Positions 54,213 to 64,000 of a stretch of DNA of 64,000 bases are shown piece by piece (the stretch's first letter is position 1; the number at the start of each line of letters is the position of its first letter). This DNA comes from Brucella tritici (GTDB taxonomy: Bacteria; Pseudomonadota; Alphaproteobacteria; Rhizobiales; Rhizobiaceae), in the NCBI RefSeq assembly GCF_902825325.1, contig NZ_CADEAR010000001.1, positions 62,001-126,000 on the forward strand, in the 5' to 3' direction. Both the position numbers and the translations under genes were made by a program. Below the pieces are notes generated by a model that ran no database searches, was not told the DNA's origin, and saw only the letters and a program-made list of their open reading frames with translations.

Positions 54213-55793
54213 ATGAAACTGCCGACAAATCTGTTTCTCGCGACCGCGCTAACGATGGGCAGCCTGACAAGCGTGGCCATGGCGGTGGAACGCGGTGGCA
54301 CCATGACCTTTGCGCGCTATGACGACTCGACGCTTATCGATCCGGTATATGCCGACCGCAATCCCGATATCTGGCTGGTGACAAGCCTTTACGAAACGCT
54401 TCTGCGCAATGGCCACGATGGCAAGATCGAGCCGGGTCTTGCCGAAAGCTATACGGTTTCGCCGGACGGACAGACCGTGACGCTGAAGCTACGCGACGGC
54501 CTTTTCTTCTCGGACGGCAAGCCTATCACTACAGAAGATGTAATTTTCTCGCTCAACCGCTCGCGCAACCCTGATTTTGGCCCGTGGGCCGACTTGCTTG
54601 GTTCTGTCGATAAGGTCGATGCGGATGGCAACCTCATAACTATTTCGCTCAAGCACGCCGATCCGACCGTCGTGCCGGTTCTGGCAAGCTTCAACACCGG
54701 CATTGTTCCAAAGGCTGCGTTCGAGAAGGCCGAAGGCGAGGCGGACAAGGATAAGGCCGCTTCATTTTTCGCCAAGGGACCGGTTACATCAGGTCCTTTT
54801 ACGCTTAAAAGTCGCACGGCAGGCACCAGCATGGTCTTTGCCCGCAATCCGCATTACTGGCGCCAAGGCGAGGACGGCAAACCGCTGCCCTATCTCGACG
54901 AAGTCAACTTTCTGATCATCCCAGACGATGCGACGCGTATTCTGAAACTGCAGGCTGGTGAGGCCGATGCGGCCGAATTCATTCCATTCTCTCGCGTTTC
55001 GGAGCTTAATACGCAGCCCAACATCAAGGTCGAGCTGTTCCCGTCGAGCCGCATCATCTATTCGCCCATCAATACCCGCGCCACGAAAGGTGACGGATCG
55101 GGCAACCCGCTGAGCGACAAGCGCGTCCGCCAGGCGCTGAACTATGCCACCAGCAAGGAAATGCTGATCAAGCTTATCACCTTTGACACCGGCAAGCCGA
55201 TGACGTCGCTAATGGCGGCCTCCACCAACCTGCATTACGGCCCCGCACCGCTCTATCCTTACGATATAGACAAAGCCAAGGTGCTGCTTGCTGAAGCCGG
55301 TTTCGACAAAGGTCTGAATATCAAGTTCACCACGCTTGCTGGCAGCGCGGAAGACTCCACGCTCTTCACCGCCCTACAGCAGATGTGGACCCCGCTCGGC
55401 ATCAATATGACAGTAGAGCAGGTCGATAATCCAACCCGTGGCGCCAAGAACCGCACTGGCGACTTCGATATTCATACCTATGCTTGGGCGAACGACATCA
55501 ACGATCCTGCACAGGTCACCGGCTGGCTCGGCTATTACAAGCTTCGTCAGTCGGTCGGTACGGGCTGGAATAATGAAAAGTTCAACTCGCTTTTCGAGGC
55601 CTCCAATAAAGAGGCGGACCCGGAGAAGCGCGCGGCTCAATATGAGGAAATGCAGAAAATTTATGCGGATGAAGCACCGCTACTTTTTCTCTTCGAGACG
55701 CCTTTCGCCACGGCCCTTTCCAAGACCGTTACCGGTTTTGTGCAGACCCCGCTTGGCGTTAACGACTTCTCGGAAGCCCAAAAGGCAAAGTAA
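54213..55793 (+). CDS. Peptide-type ABC transporter substrate-binding protein
   Basis: The 526-residue product has a signal peptide ending A-M-A-V-E and the SBP_bac_5 fold, with Y-E-T-L-L near residue 60 and the L-R-D-G-L-F-F-S-D-G-K-P segment. It binds peptides or related compounds in the periplasm. It heads an operon of two permeases, two ATPases and a peptidase. GGGGAGG lies before the ATG. It is not closely similar to the two tandem binding proteins further left. Confidence 0.92.
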   Translation: MKLPTNLFLATALTMGSLTSVAMAVERGGTMTFARYDDSTLIDPVYADRNPDIWLVTSLYETLLRNGHDGKIEPGLAESYTVSPDGQTVTLKLRDGLFFSDGKPITTEDVIFSLNRSRNPDFGPWADLLGSVDKVDADGNLITISLKHADPTVVPVLASFNTGIVPKAAFEKAEGEADKDKAASFFAKGPVTSGPFTLKSRTAGTSMVFARNPHYWRQGEDGKPLPYLDEVNFLIIPDDATRILKLQAGEADAAEFIPFSRVSELNTQPNIKVELFPSSRIIYSPINTRATKGDGSGNPLSDKRVRQALNYATSKEMLIKLITFDTGKPMTSLMAASTNLHYGPAPLYPYDIDKAKVLLAEAGFDKGLNIKFTTLAGSAEDSTLFTALQQMWTPLGINMTVEQVDNPTRGAKNRTGDFDIHTYAWANDINDPAQVTGWLGYYKLRQSVGTGWNNEKFNSLFEASNKEADPEKRAAQYEEMQKIYADEAPLLFLFETPFATALSKTVTGFVQTPLGVNDFSEAQKAK

Positions 55794-55870
55794 TCGAGAC
55801 ATGTCATGCAGGTCAGGTCGGTCACCTTGCCTGGTTTGCCATTCCGATCAACGGTTACAGAGGTGGAGTT

Positions 55871-56812
55871 ATGCTTTCCCCCACTTACCTAATCTCGCGA
55901 CTGCTGCAGATGATACCGACCCTGCTTCTCGTCATGGTCTTCATTTTTCTGCTGGTGCGTATGTTGCCCGGTGATCCGGCGGTCGCAATGGCGGAAGCCA
56001 AGGCAACGGATGCGCAGCTTGAGCAGATCAGACATACGATGGGGCTGGACCAGCCTTTGCCCGTACAATTTGGCTATTTCGTCAAGAACACGCTGACAGG
56101 TAATCTGGGCACGTCCATCCTGCTCAAGCAGCCGGTGGCTTCGGTTATTCTGCAGCGACTTCCGACCACCATCGCGCTCGGCCTTTATGCTGTTCTGCTG
56201 GCGACATTGCTGGCAGCACCGCTGGCACTTGTCGCGGCATCGAAACCTAATGGATGGGCGGACATAAGTATTCGCTCCGTCTTTCAAGTCGGATTGTCCG
56301 CACCGGTCTTCTACATCGGCCTGATCCTCCTGACCGTGCTGGCGGCCAAGCTGCGACTTTTCCCGGTCGGTGGCTATGGCGACACATTTCTTCAGCGGAT
56401 GCATCATCTGTTTCTGCCCGCAATGAGTGTTGGGCTCTACATCTCAGCCATCATCCTGCGCAATCTGCGCGCATCGCTGATTGACGTGCTTGACGCCGAA
56501 TATGTGCAATTCGCCCGTGCCAAGGGATTGCCGAAACGCACTATCTGGACAAGGCATGTCATGAAAAATGCCCTCGTTTCGACGGTTACTCTTCTCGGCC
56601 TATCCATCGGCAACCTGATGAGCGGTACGCTTGTCACCGAAACGGTTTTTGCTGTTCCAGGTTTGGGCCGTCTCATGCTCGAGGCGATATACGCTCGCGA
56701 CTATCCACTCATCCAGGCACTGACACTCACTTTCGCGGTTTGCGTTTCCGTTGTCTTCCTGCTGACTGATCTCGCTCAGTCCTGGCTTGATCCGAGGCTT
56801 CGTCAAGCATGA
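55871..56812 (+). CDS. Peptide-type ABC transporter permease (DppB type)
   Basis: The 313-residue permease has the order of DppB proteins: L-L-V-M-V-F-I-F-L-L-V-R-M-L-P-G-D-P-A near the start, then an F-A-R-A-K-G-L-P-K-R-T-I-W-T-R-H-V-M-K-N-A-L cytoplasmic motif near 215. It forms one half of the inner-membrane channel. It overlaps the next permease by 4 bases. GGTGGAG precedes its ATG. Confidence 0.92.
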   Translation: MLSPTYLISRLLQMIPTLLLVMVFIFLLVRMLPGDPAVAMAEAKATDAQLEQIRHTMGLDQPLPVQFGYFVKNTLTGNLGTSILLKQPVASVILQRLPTTIALGLYAVLLATLLAAPLALVAASKPNGWADISIRSVFQVGLSAPVFYIGLILLTVLAAKLRLFPVGGYGDTFLQRMHHLFLPAMSVGLYISAIILRNLRASLIDVLDAEYVQFARAKGLPKRTIWTRHVMKNALVSTVTLLGLSIGNLMSGTLVTETVFAVPGLGRLMLEAIYARDYPLIQALTLTFAVCVSVVFLLTDLAQSWLDPRLRQA

Positions 56813-57681
56813 TCACACTCGTTGAAACAACGTCCCTAATGCACAATGCACGCCTTGGTGCCTTTGTCCGCCGCGCTTTCACCAAGCCGACATTCATCGT
56901 CGGCTTTCTGATCGTGCTCGCGTCTGTGTCAATGGCCGCAGCTCCACAGTGGTTTGCACCCTATGATCCGCTGACCTTCGACATGACCGCGATTCAGCAG
57001 CCACCCAGCCTTGTTCATCCCTTCGGTACCGACAACTTCGGGCGCGATATGCTTTCCCGCGTGATATGGGCCTATCGCGTCGACATGCAGATCGCCTTTT
57101 TCGCAACGGTCTTCGCTCTCATCATAGGCATGAGTCTCGGCGCATTGGTTGGGTATTACGGCGGCATCGCCGATATCGTCTTCGGACGTACGGTCGATGC
57201 GATCATCACCTTCCCCTTTCTGGTGCTGGTAATCGCCATCGTGGCGGTGCTCGGACCCGGTCTCGTCAACATGTATATCGCGGTGACAGCTGTGAACTGG
57301 GTTTACTATGCTCGGCTAACCCGGGCTGAAGTTCGCACGCAGAAAGCCAATGACTATGCCGCTGCTGGGATCGTGCTTGGTTTTTCTGACCGGCGCATCA
57401 TTTTCCGGCATCTTTTGCCCAATATTAGTTCACCGCTCATCGTCTACTGGATGACAGACATGGCGCTCGCCATCCTGCTTGGTTCTTCTCTCGGTTATCT
57501 CGGCCTTGGCGCGCAACCACCTGCTGCCGAATGGGGCGTACTCATCGCGGAAGGGCGCAACTTTATCCTTACTGCGTGGTGGATGAGCCTCACCCCCGGT
57601 CTGGCGATCGTGCTGACCGGCCTCGGTTTCAGTCTCCTTGGTGATGCGTTGGCCGATCTCATGCGCCCGAAAGGACGTTGA
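56809..57681 (+). CDS. Peptide-type ABC transporter permease (DppC type)
   Basis: This 290-residue permease contains P-F-G-T-D-N-F-G-R-D-M-L-S-R-V-I near residue 65 and a late G-L-G-A-Q-P-P-A-A-E-W-G motif, both typical of DppC. It completes the channel with the overlapping DppB-type protein. Its stop is followed after one base by the first ATPase gene. Confidence 0.92.
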   Translation: MITLVETTSLMHNARLGAFVRRAFTKPTFIVGFLIVLASVSMAAAPQWFAPYDPLTFDMTAIQQPPSLVHPFGTDNFGRDMLSRVIWAYRVDMQIAFFATVFALIIGMSLGALVGYYGGIADIVFGRTVDAIITFPFLVLVIAIVAVLGPGLVNMYIAVTAVNWVYYARLTRAEVRTQKANDYAAAGIVLGFSDRRIIFRHLLPNISSPLIVYWMTDMALAILLGSSLGYLGLGAQPPAAEWGVLIAEGRNFILTAWWMSLTPGLAIVLTGLGFSLLGDALADLMRPKGR

Positions 57682-57682
57682 C

Positions 57683-58672
57683 ATGTCTTCTCTTCTCGAA
57701 ATCCGCAACCTGCGCACGGAATTCGGTGCGCTAGACCGTCCGCTCTTGGCGGTAGATGATCTCTCGCTGACGCTCGACAAAGGAGAAATTCTGGGTCTTG
57801 TAGGCGAATCCGGCTCCGGAAAAAGTATGACACTGCGTTCCCTGATCGGCATCATCCGTCCTAAGGGCCGGGTTTTCGGCCAAGTTATATGGAAAGGCCG
57901 CGATCTCGTCGCCATGAGCGAAGCGGAGCTACGGGGTGTACGCGGACGCGAGATCGCTATGATCTTTCAGGAACCGATGGCTTCACTCAACCCACTTGTT
58001 TCGATCCGGGTGCAGATCGGCGAAAATCTTGCCGCGCACGCCACGCTTGATCGTAACGCCCGCAAGAAGCGGGCCGTCGAACTCCTAGACATTGTCGGTA
58101 TTCCATCTGCGGCAGAACGGCTTGACGACTTCCCGCACGAATTCTCCGGCGGGATGCGTCAGCGCGTGATGATCGCTATCGCGCTTGCCTCCGATCCGGA
58201 ACTGCTTCTGGCAGACGAACCGACGACAGCACTTGATGTCACCATCCAGGACCAGATTCTGCGCCTGATCCAGACGCTTGCACGTGAGATGGGCATGAGT
58301 GTTGTACTTGTCACCCACGATATGAGCGTGGTGGCGCAAACCTGTGACCGGGTTGCAGTGATGTATGGGGGACGGCTGTGTGAAACGGGACCAACCCGCA
58401 GCGTAATCCGGGATCCGCACCACCCTTATACCCAGGGTTTGTTACGCTCGATCCCGCGCAATATTGCTCCTCGCACCCCGCTCTATTCCATCCCTGGTAC
58501 ACCGCCCGCCCTGAGCGATCTACCTGTCGGCTGTGCTTTCACAGCAAGATGTTTCTTGGGAGAAGCAGCCTGCGCTGCAAAACGTCCCGCACTCGAACTA
58601 ATCGATGTTACGCATGCCGCCTGTTGTCACAAACTGGCAGCCGCTGTCGCAAAAATCCCGCTGGAGGCATAA
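57683..58672 (+). CDS. Peptide-type ABC transporter ATPase (DppD type)
   Basis: The 329-residue ATPase has Walker A G-E-S-G-S-G-K-S, signature F-S-G-G-M-R-Q-R, Walker B L-L-A-D-E-P-T, and the C-terminal oligopeptide-transport extension with a C-A-F-T-A-R-C cysteine segment. That segment may bind an iron-sulfur cluster, as in related DppD proteins. ATG 57683 lies one base after the permease stop; the frame upstream overlaps it. The second ATPase follows 2 bp later. Confidence 0.92.
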   Translation: MSSLLEIRNLRTEFGALDRPLLAVDDLSLTLDKGEILGLVGESGSGKSMTLRSLIGIIRPKGRVFGQVIWKGRDLVAMSEAELRGVRGREIAMIFQEPMASLNPLVSIRVQIGENLAAHATLDRNARKKRAVELLDIVGIPSAAERLDDFPHEFSGGMRQRVMIAIALASDPELLLADEPTTALDVTIQDQILRLIQTLAREMGMSVVLVTHDMSVVAQTCDRVAVMYGGRLCETGPTRSVIRDPHHPYTQGLLRSIPRNIAPRTPLYSIPGTPPALSDLPVGCAFTARCFLGEAACAAKRPALELIDVTHAACCHKLAAAVAKIPLEA

Positions 58673-58674
58673 TG

Positions 58675-59700
58675 ATGCATTCTGTTCCCACGCCATCGGT
58701 TGATACCACGCCACTTCTCAGCGTGCGGGGTCTCACGATGCGCTTTACCAAGGGGCGCACGCTCGCGGACATGCTGTCACGGCGTGCGGCGCAAACCGTG
58801 TCGGCGCTCAACGGCGTGTCGCTTGATGTGATGCCAGGCGAAACACTCGGTATTGTCGGCGAGTCCGGGTGTGGCAAGTCCACACTTGCCCGTTGCATTG
58901 TGGGGCTGCACCGTCCGACCAGTGGCGAAATCCTGTTCGAAGGACAACCCACCCGCAGCAAATCGGCTGCTGCCCGACGCGCCTTCAATCGCCGCGTCCA
59001 GATGATGTTTCAAGATCCGTATACCTCGCTCAACCCCCGCATGACCGTGCGTAATGTTTTAGAAGAAACACTGACAGTACATCAGATGCGTAGGGGCAAG
59101 GCCGTGGACCAGCGCATTGCCGAGCTTCTTGATCTCGTACGGCTACCACAAAATGCAGCGGAAAAGTTTCCTCACGAATTTTCCGGTGGGCAACGTCAGC
59201 GTATTGCGATTGCGCGTGCACTGTCGCTGGAACCGTCCTGCTTGGTCGCCGACGAGCTTGTCTCGGCGCTCGACGTTTCCGTGCAGGCACAAGTCGTCAA
59301 TCTGTTGCTTGAGTTGCAGATGAAGTTGGGACTGGCTGTCATTTTTGTAGCCCATGACCTACCGCTCGTGCGCCACCTTTCGCACCGCGTCGCCGTAATT
59401 TATCTGGGCGCCATCGTCGAAATTGGACCATCGGAAGAACTGTTTAGGCGCCCCGTACATCCCTACTCTAAGGCACTTCTTGCGGCTGCTCCTTCGCTTG
59501 ATCCCGATGAGCGGCGTGCGGCACCCGTGCTTACAGGTGAACTACCGAGCCCACTCAACATCCCGTCCGGCTGCCCCTTTCATGTTCGATGTCCGTTCGC
59601 CAAGGAAACTTGCCGTCAGTCGAGACCGGCCTTGCGCGCTTTTGGTGAGGGCGCGGTGGCCTGCCATTTCGCTACAGAACTTGCCTCGGTAGCTGTCTGA
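58675..59700 (+). CDS. Peptide-type ABC transporter ATPase (DppF type)
   Basis: This 341-residue protein has Walker A G-E-S-G-C-G-K-S, signature F-S-G-G-Q-R-Q-R and the DppF-type end with C-P-F-H-V-R-C-P. With the preceding ATPase it drives import. Two adjacent ATGs exist at 58672 and 58675; the second is spaced 7 bases from GGAGG and is preferred. The frame further upstream lies inside the previous gene. Confidence 0.92.
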   Translation: MHSVPTPSVDTTPLLSVRGLTMRFTKGRTLADMLSRRAAQTVSALNGVSLDVMPGETLGIVGESGCGKSTLARCIVGLHRPTSGEILFEGQPTRSKSAAARRAFNRRVQMMFQDPYTSLNPRMTVRNVLEETLTVHQMRRGKAVDQRIAELLDLVRLPQNAAEKFPHEFSGGQRQRIAIARALSLEPSCLVADELVSALDVSVQAQVVNLLLELQMKLGLAVIFVAHDLPLVRHLSHRVAVIYLGAIVEIGPSEELFRRPVHPYSKALLAAAPSLDPDERRAAPVLTGELPSPLNIPSGCPFHVRCPFAKETCRQSRPALRAFGEGAVACHFATELASVAV

Positions 59701-59883
59701 AGCTCCGTTCAAGTTATGTCCGCTCTCTCTCCAGAAGTTTGAACTATCCACCCATTTACGCATTTCGGCACGCAACGCCGTCACTGGTCCGGCCTGAAAG
59801 TCTCTTGTTATTTGCTCGAACGCACATCTTGCGACGAAGGCCGTTTCCTACCTTGCGAAATGCGTTCCAGAAGGAAACTTGCC

Positions 59884-61674
59884 GTGAATATTGTCGCTTC
59901 CCAACGTCCGTCGCCTTTGGAGATCCTGCAACAAGCGCTCGTCGTTAACGCGCTTGATGGCTATGTCATACCGCGTTTCGACGAGCATCAGGGTGAATAT
60001 TGCACACCCCATGACAATCGCCTTGCTCATGTTACCGGCTTTACCGGCTCGGCGGGAGTCGCTCTGGTCCTGCGCGACAGGGCGATGATTTTCGTCGACG
60101 GGCGCTATCAGGTACAGGTCCGCAGCGAGGTGGATATGACGGCTTTTACTGTTGAACATTTTCACGACGCCCCGCTAAAGCAATGGCTGCGCAATCATGT
60201 GGAGCCGCGGCAGAGGATCGGCTTCAATCCGATGTTGATTCCATTGCTATGGGATCAGGAATGCGGCGCGGCCGTTACCGACGCAGGTGGCGAATGGGTA
60301 GCCGTGAACGGGGACCTCGTAGATGAGATCTGGATCGATCAGCCGGATAAGCCACTGGGCAAGATCAATGCCTTTTCCAATCGCTATGCTGGACAATCTG
60401 TGGCCGATAAAAAAGCACAGCTGGCCGCAATACTGCGCGAAATCGATGCCGACTATCTGCTTGAGGCCCAGCCGGACAATATTGCTTGGCTGCTCAACGT
60501 GCGGGGTAGCGACGTGGCTTTCAACCCGCTGCCGCAATCCTTTCTGCTGTTCGGCAAGGATGGCCAAACCGAATGGCTTGTCGACAGCCGCAAGCTGCCC
60601 AATGACCTTTCCGATTTCGAACTGGACGGCGTTTCCATCAGCGATCCTTCGCGGGTTCTGGAACTCATCACCGCGCGCTGCACCGGGAAAACGGCGCTCA
60701 TCGACCCAAGCTTCGCTCCATCGGCCTTTGCCCGTTCGGCGATGGCCGCGGGTGGCTGCGTGCAGCACCGCCGCAGCCCGATAACCGATCTGAAGATGCT
60801 GAAGAACGATACTGAACTGACCGGTTTCCGCGATGCTCATCGTCACGATGGTGCAGCCTGGGTCCGATTTTTGGCTTGGCTCGACACCGAAGGCCGCGCG
60901 CGTGCAAGCGACAACCCGGTGAGCGAATTGGAAGCGGAAAACATGATACTCGCTTTTCGCGAACTTCATCCCGATTTCGTGGAAGCGAGTTTCCAGACCA
61001 TATCCGCTGCGGGGCCGAATGCCGCCATGTGCCACTATGCAGCCACTGCTGCCAGCAATTCTCTGATAAGGCCCGGCAATGTATATCTGCTCGATTCCGG
61101 TGGTCAATATTTCACTGGCACCACGGATGCCACCCGCACGACAGCGCTAAGCGCCGTTCCAGATGAGATGCGTATTGCCTTTACCGCCGTACTCAAGGGG
61201 CTGATCTCGATGTTGTCGGTTAGGTTTCCGAAAGGTACTCAGGGTCATCAGCTTGACGCCTTCGCCCGCCGCCCGCTCTGGGAGCTGGGGCTCGACTACG
61301 ATCATGGTACCGGCCACGGCGTCGGCCACTTCCTGTCTGTGCATGAGCAGCCGCAGCGCTTCGATAAGAAAGTAAACGCTGTCGACCTGCGCCCCGGCAT
61401 CGTGACCACGATCGAGCCGGGTTATTACAAGGCGAATGCTTATGGCATCCGTCTCGAAAATCAGGTTGAAATCGTCGCAGACCAAAATGGCTTCATGCGG
61501 TTTGAAAGCCTGACACTCATTCCGCTGGATGTGCGGCTGGCCAACATCGAAAGCCTGAACCGTGAGGAAATTCAGTGGATCAATGCCTATCACCGGCAAG
61601 TCTATGATGCGCTTAAGGACCTACTGGACGGCACCACATTAGACTGGCTCGCCATGCGCTGCCAAGCAATTTGA
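59884..61674 (+). CDS. M24 family Xaa-Pro-type aminopeptidase
   Basis: The 596-residue metallopeptidase has two creatinase-like N-terminal domains and a pita-bread catalytic domain. Metal-ligand motifs are Y-L-L-D-S-G-G-Q-Y with T-T-D-A-T-R-T, then H-G-V-G-H-F, then T-T-I-E-P-G-Y-Y and R-L-E-N-Q-V. It would trim peptides with proline in the second position in the cytosol. The GTG at 59884 was chosen because AAGGAA lies 7 bases upstream; longer frames start inside poorly conserved sequence. Its place after the importer genes suggests it degrades the imported peptides. Confidence 0.9.
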   Translation: MNIVASQRPSPLEILQQALVVNALDGYVIPRFDEHQGEYCTPHDNRLAHVTGFTGSAGVALVLRDRAMIFVDGRYQVQVRSEVDMTAFTVEHFHDAPLKQWLRNHVEPRQRIGFNPMLIPLLWDQECGAAVTDAGGEWVAVNGDLVDEIWIDQPDKPLGKINAFSNRYAGQSVADKKAQLAAILREIDADYLLEAQPDNIAWLLNVRGSDVAFNPLPQSFLLFGKDGQTEWLVDSRKLPNDLSDFELDGVSISDPSRVLELITARCTGKTALIDPSFAPSAFARSAMAAGGCVQHRRSPITDLKMLKNDTELTGFRDAHRHDGAAWVRFLAWLDTEGRARASDNPVSELEAENMILAFRELHPDFVEASFQTISAAGPNAAMCHYAATAASNSLIRPGNVYLLDSGGQYFTGTTDATRTTALSAVPDEMRIAFTAVLKGLISMLSVRFPKGTQGHQLDAFARRPLWELGLDYDHGTGHGVGHFLSVHEQPQRFDKKVNAVDLRPGIVTTIEPGYYKANAYGIRLENQVEIVADQNGFMRFESLTLIPLDVRLANIESLNREEIQWINAYHRQVYDALKDLLDGTTLDWLAMRCQAI

Positions 61675-61762
61675 GGGAAGTCCGAAGGCGGCACCGGATG
61701 TTTGCGCAGACTGTGCGCCGCATCATCGGCTGAAAACAAGTGCTTTAATATTCTTGGATAAG

Positions 61763-61795
61763 AGGCGGCGCTTTGGTTTTCATGCCGCCTTTTTC
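61763..61795 (+). terminator. Terminator after the aminopeptidase gene
   Basis: AGGCGGC pairs with GCCGCCT around a 14-base loop and is followed by a T-run, 88 bp after the stop. Confidence 0.75.
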
Positions 61796-61877
61796 GCCGG
61801 CCCTTTTCGGTGAAGGCCCTCTTGACCAAGACGTTGCTTCGACAGCTGCCTCCATATTTCTATTGACACTTCCAATT

Positions 61878-61898
61878 ATTTACTAAACTTTAGAAAAT
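61878..61898. promoter_or_regulatory. Inverted repeat upstream of the ROK gene, likely operator
   Basis: ATTTACTAAA and TTTAGAAAAT form 10-bp arms with one mismatch around a single C. A TTGACA hexamer lies just upstream at 61863-61868, so the palindrome would cover the promoter. Confidence 0.6.
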
Positions 61899-61914
61899 AA
61901 ATAGGGGAGGTCGC

Positions 61915-63039
61915 ATGAGCATACACCTCGGCATGGTGTTAAAAATCCTGCGTGACGAGGGACCGCAATCGCGGGCCGAGCTGGCGCGGCGTTGCAGATT
62001 GTCTGCCACGACCCTCACACATCTCACCGCGCAACTGCTCAGGGACGGTTGTATTACCGAAACAGAAGTTCCAGTTCTGCCTTCAGGATCGCCAGCGCCG
62101 GGAAGGCCGCCGGTCAGTGTGCGTCTGGTTCCGTCGGCATATTATGTGGCTGGCGTGCATGTCGGAGCCGAGGTTGTGCAGGTCGCGATTTGCGATCTGA
62201 CGGCACAGATTGTCGCCAGTGCTGCCTTCGACCACGCTGCAAACGATAATCCGCTGCAACTGACGCATCAGGTAGCCGATGTTCTGCGCGATCTCGTGCG
62301 GAGCAAAGGCATTGCTCTGGGTAGCCTGGTCGGTGTCGGCATGGGCGTGCCGGGACCCGTCGATCAGGCACGCCGACGCAACTTGCTGTCGATCAATACC
62401 GGCTGGCGCGATGTCGCTTTCGCCGATGCAATGGAAGCGGAACTGAATATTCCAACCGTGGTTGAACAGAATGTTACGGCCATGGCGCTTGCCGAGGCCC
62501 ATTACGGCATAGGGCAGGGCTGCCCGGCTGTCCTCTATGTTTATTTGCGCACGGGTCTGGGAGCGGGTCTGGTGGTCGACGGCGTGCCGTTTCGCCCCGG
62601 CGGTCATGGTGCGGTGGAGCTGGGACATATCCAGATCGATCCGCAGGGTGCGCTTTGCGCATGCGGTAATCGCGGTTGTCTGGAAACTTTTGTGTCGGAA
62701 CGCGTGTTGCGCGAGCGTGGAGCTGGCAGCGGAGAGCCGCTTCTTGCAGCGGTCGCCCGTGACCCGGCACTGCATGATGAGGTTGCCAGCCACTTTACAA
62801 CTGCGCTTGCCAATGCGGTCAATCTGTTAACGCCGGATTTGATCGTGCTCGGGGGGCATTTTGCGGAAGCGCCTGAATCTTTCTACGAGTGCTTGCGGAG
62901 CGATCTGCCACCACGGGTGCTACCGCATATGCGTGATGTCTTGCGGATAGAGCGCGGCGGCTTCGGAGATAATGCCGGTGCGGTGGGCGCTGCCGCTGTC
63001 GCGCTGGATCACCTGTTTTATTCGGGAGTATCCCGATGA
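61915..63039 (+). CDS. ROK family transcriptional regulator
   Basis: This 374-residue protein has an N-terminal winged helix ([17 protein letters not shown]) and a ROK domain with G-V-G-M-G-V-P-G-P. The zinc motif runs G-H-I-Q-I-D-P then [10 protein letters not shown], and R-T-G-L-G-A-G occurs near residue 207. ROK regulators usually bind sugars or sugar phosphates. It overlaps the permease gene by 4 bases, so regulator and importer are one unit; a sugar-type regulator with a sulfonate-type importer is unusual. GGGGAGG precedes ATG 61915. Confidence 0.9.
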   Translation: MSIHLGMVLKILRDEGPQSRAELARRCRLSATTLTHLTAQLLRDGCITETEVPVLPSGSPAPGRPPVSVRLVPSAYYVAGVHVGAEVVQVAICDLTAQIVASAAFDHAANDNPLQLTHQVADVLRDLVRSKGIALGSLVGVGMGVPGPVDQARRRNLLSINTGWRDVAFADAMEAELNIPTVVEQNVTAMALAEAHYGIGQGCPAVLYVYLRTGLGAGLVVDGVPFRPGGHGAVELGHIQIDPQGALCACGNRGCLETFVSERVLRERGAGSGEPLLAAVARDPALHDEVASHFTTALANAVNLLTPDLIVLGGHFAEAPESFYECLRSDLPPRVLPHMRDVLRIERGGFGDNAGAVGAAAVALDHLFYSGVSR

Positions 63040-63788
63040 ACGCGCGTATGACGGGCCTCAGCCTCAATCTTCTTTCCTTTGCCGTTGGGATAGGAGGCTG
63101 GTATCTCCTCACGGCTACAGGTGCGGTGGTGCTGCCTGGCCCGGTCGATGTGCTAAACCGGGCATTGGCGCTGTTGCTGAATGGTCAGCTCGTGGGGGAT
63201 ATCTTCGCCAGTTTGCGTCGGGTTCTCTCCGGTTTCGTGCTCGGCGTGGCGCTCGCAATACCCGTTGGCTTTCTGATGGGATGGTATCGTATTGCGCGCA
63301 GTCTGATCGAGCCGTGGGTTCAGTTCTTCCGAATGATTCCGCCACTGGCAGTAATTCCGCTGGCCATCGTGACGCTGGGCATTGATGAATCGCCAAAGAT
63401 TTTCGTCATCTTTCTTGCATCGTTTCTGTCTTCTGTTGTGGCTACCTATCAGGGTGTAATCAGTGTGGACCGCACGCTTATCAACGCTGCTCGGGTGCTG
63501 GGTGCGAAGGATGCGACAATCTTCGCCCGTGTGATCGTCCCAGCGTCTGTTCCTTTCATTCTGGTGGGCGTGCGTATCGGACTTGGGGCTGCCTGGGCAA
63601 CCGTGGTTGCTGCTGAACTGATCGCGGCCCAGTCCGGACTTGGATATCGCATGCAGCAGGCGCAGCTCTACTACGATCTGCCGACCATTTTCGTGAGCCT
63701 CGTCACAATTGGTATCCTCGGGCTGTTCATGGACCGGCTGCTTCAGGCGGCTGACCGTCGCCTGACACAATGGCAGGAGCGGGCATGA
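63036..63788 (+). CDS. ABC transporter permease, nitrate/sulfonate/taurine type
   Basis: The 250-residue permease has a short N-terminus, P-V-D-V-L-N-R near residue 35, and the family loop [24 protein letters not shown] near residue 150. It resembles SsuC/TauC proteins. It overlaps both the ROK gene and the ATPase gene by 4 bases. No binding protein is present in the window; it may follow beyond the right edge. Confidence 0.9.
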   Translation: MNARMTGLSLNLLSFAVGIGGWYLLTATGAVVLPGPVDVLNRALALLLNGQLVGDIFASLRRVLSGFVLGVALAIPVGFLMGWYRIARSLIEPWVQFFRMIPPLAVIPLAIVTLGIDESPKIFVIFLASFLSSVVATYQGVISVDRTLINAARVLGAKDATIFARVIVPASVPFILVGVRIGLGAAWATVVAAELIAAQSGLGYRMQQAQLYYDLPTIFVSLVTIGILGLFMDRLLQAADRRLTQWQERA

Positions 63789-64000
63789 CACCTAAAATAT
63801 CCTTCAACGACGTGGTGATGCACTATGGCGGCTTTCTCGCTCTGGATCGGCTGAACCTCGATATTGCCGATGGTGAATTCGTAACGGTGGTAGGTCCGTC
63901 CGGTTGCGGAAAATCCACTGCAATGAATATTGCGGCCGGGCTTCTGCGACCGTCGAGCGGTGATATTCTTGTTGGTGACAAGCCGGTTGCTGGTCCCGGA
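63785..64000 (+). CDS. ABC transporter ATP-binding protein, nitrate/sulfonate/taurine type (3' end outside window)
   Basis: The first 72 codons are present. They include Walker [10 protein letters not shown] near residue 45 and the typical start [11 protein letters not shown]. The gene overlaps the permease stop (ATGA) and runs off the right edge. It would energise the permease. Confidence 0.9.
   Translation, partial: MTPKISFNDVVMHYGGFLALDRLNLDIADGEFVTVVGPSGCGKSTAMNIAAGLLRPSSGDILVGDKPVAGPG

Overview
The window looks like a chromosomal segment of an alphaproteobacterium of the order Hyphomicrobiales (Rhizobiales), most likely Brucella/Ochrobactrum. The reasons are a complete haem-uptake locus of the Bhu/Hmu type next to rirA, Irr-type (ICE) and RirA-type (IRO) operator motifs, a bfd-bfr pair, and dense ABC-transporter content. 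The species assignment is inferred from gene families, not from a database search.

Layout. 1-3 kb: end of a nucleoside-type (BMP family) ABC importer, its ATPase lying outside the window. 3-5.7 kb: GNAT acetyltransferase, rimO, bacterioferritin and its ferredoxin. 6.1-13.7 kb: an iron/haem regulon with a haem oxygenase-like protein, the TonB-dependent haem receptor, a divergent hemP-hmuSTUV operon and the iron regulator RirA. 14-15 kb: a YbaK-type deacylase and a DUF2171 protein. 15.3-24.5 kb: a 9.2 kb integrative element inserted in tRNA-Ser(UGA), bounded by a perfect 66-bp direct repeat. It carries a tyrosine integrase, a MobV-like relaxase, a rolling-circle Rep-like protein and cargo genes. 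24.5-29.2 kb: crcB, a cupin protein, and a siderophore receptor coupled to an RhtX/FptX-like MFS transporter. 29.7-34.8 kb: a sulfonate-type ABC importer, FMN monooxygenase and flavin reductase, with a convergent cysteine-rich Rrf2 regulator. 36-40 kb: a three-subunit GMC dehydrogenase with triheme cytochrome c. 40-42 kb: divergent AraC regulator and zinc alcohol dehydrogenase (YqhC/YqhD-like arrangement). 42-44 kb: DUF3060 protein and a GGDEF protein. 44-51 kb: an oligopeptide importer with two tandem paralogous binding proteins. 51.5-53 kb: PiT phosphate transporter. 53.4-61.7 kb: XRE-cupin regulator divergent from a second peptide-type importer that ends in an M24 aminopeptidase. 61.9-64 kb: ROK regulator overlapping a nitrate/sulfonate/taurine-type ABC permease and a truncated ATPase.

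How the genes work together. Haem would enter through BhuA and the HmuTUV ABC importer and be handled by HmuS and BhuQ. RirA and Irr would set expression from the operators seen at three places, and excess iron would go to Bfr/Bfd. The integrative element appears to be a mobilizable rather than self-transmissible island, because no type IV secretion genes are visible. Its most interesting cargo is a translationally coupled pair, a DUF4747-like soluble protein and a four-helix membrane protein, plus a separate HrgA-like PD-(D/E)XK protein. Both are reasonable candidates for phage-defence functions, but this is inference from position and architecture.
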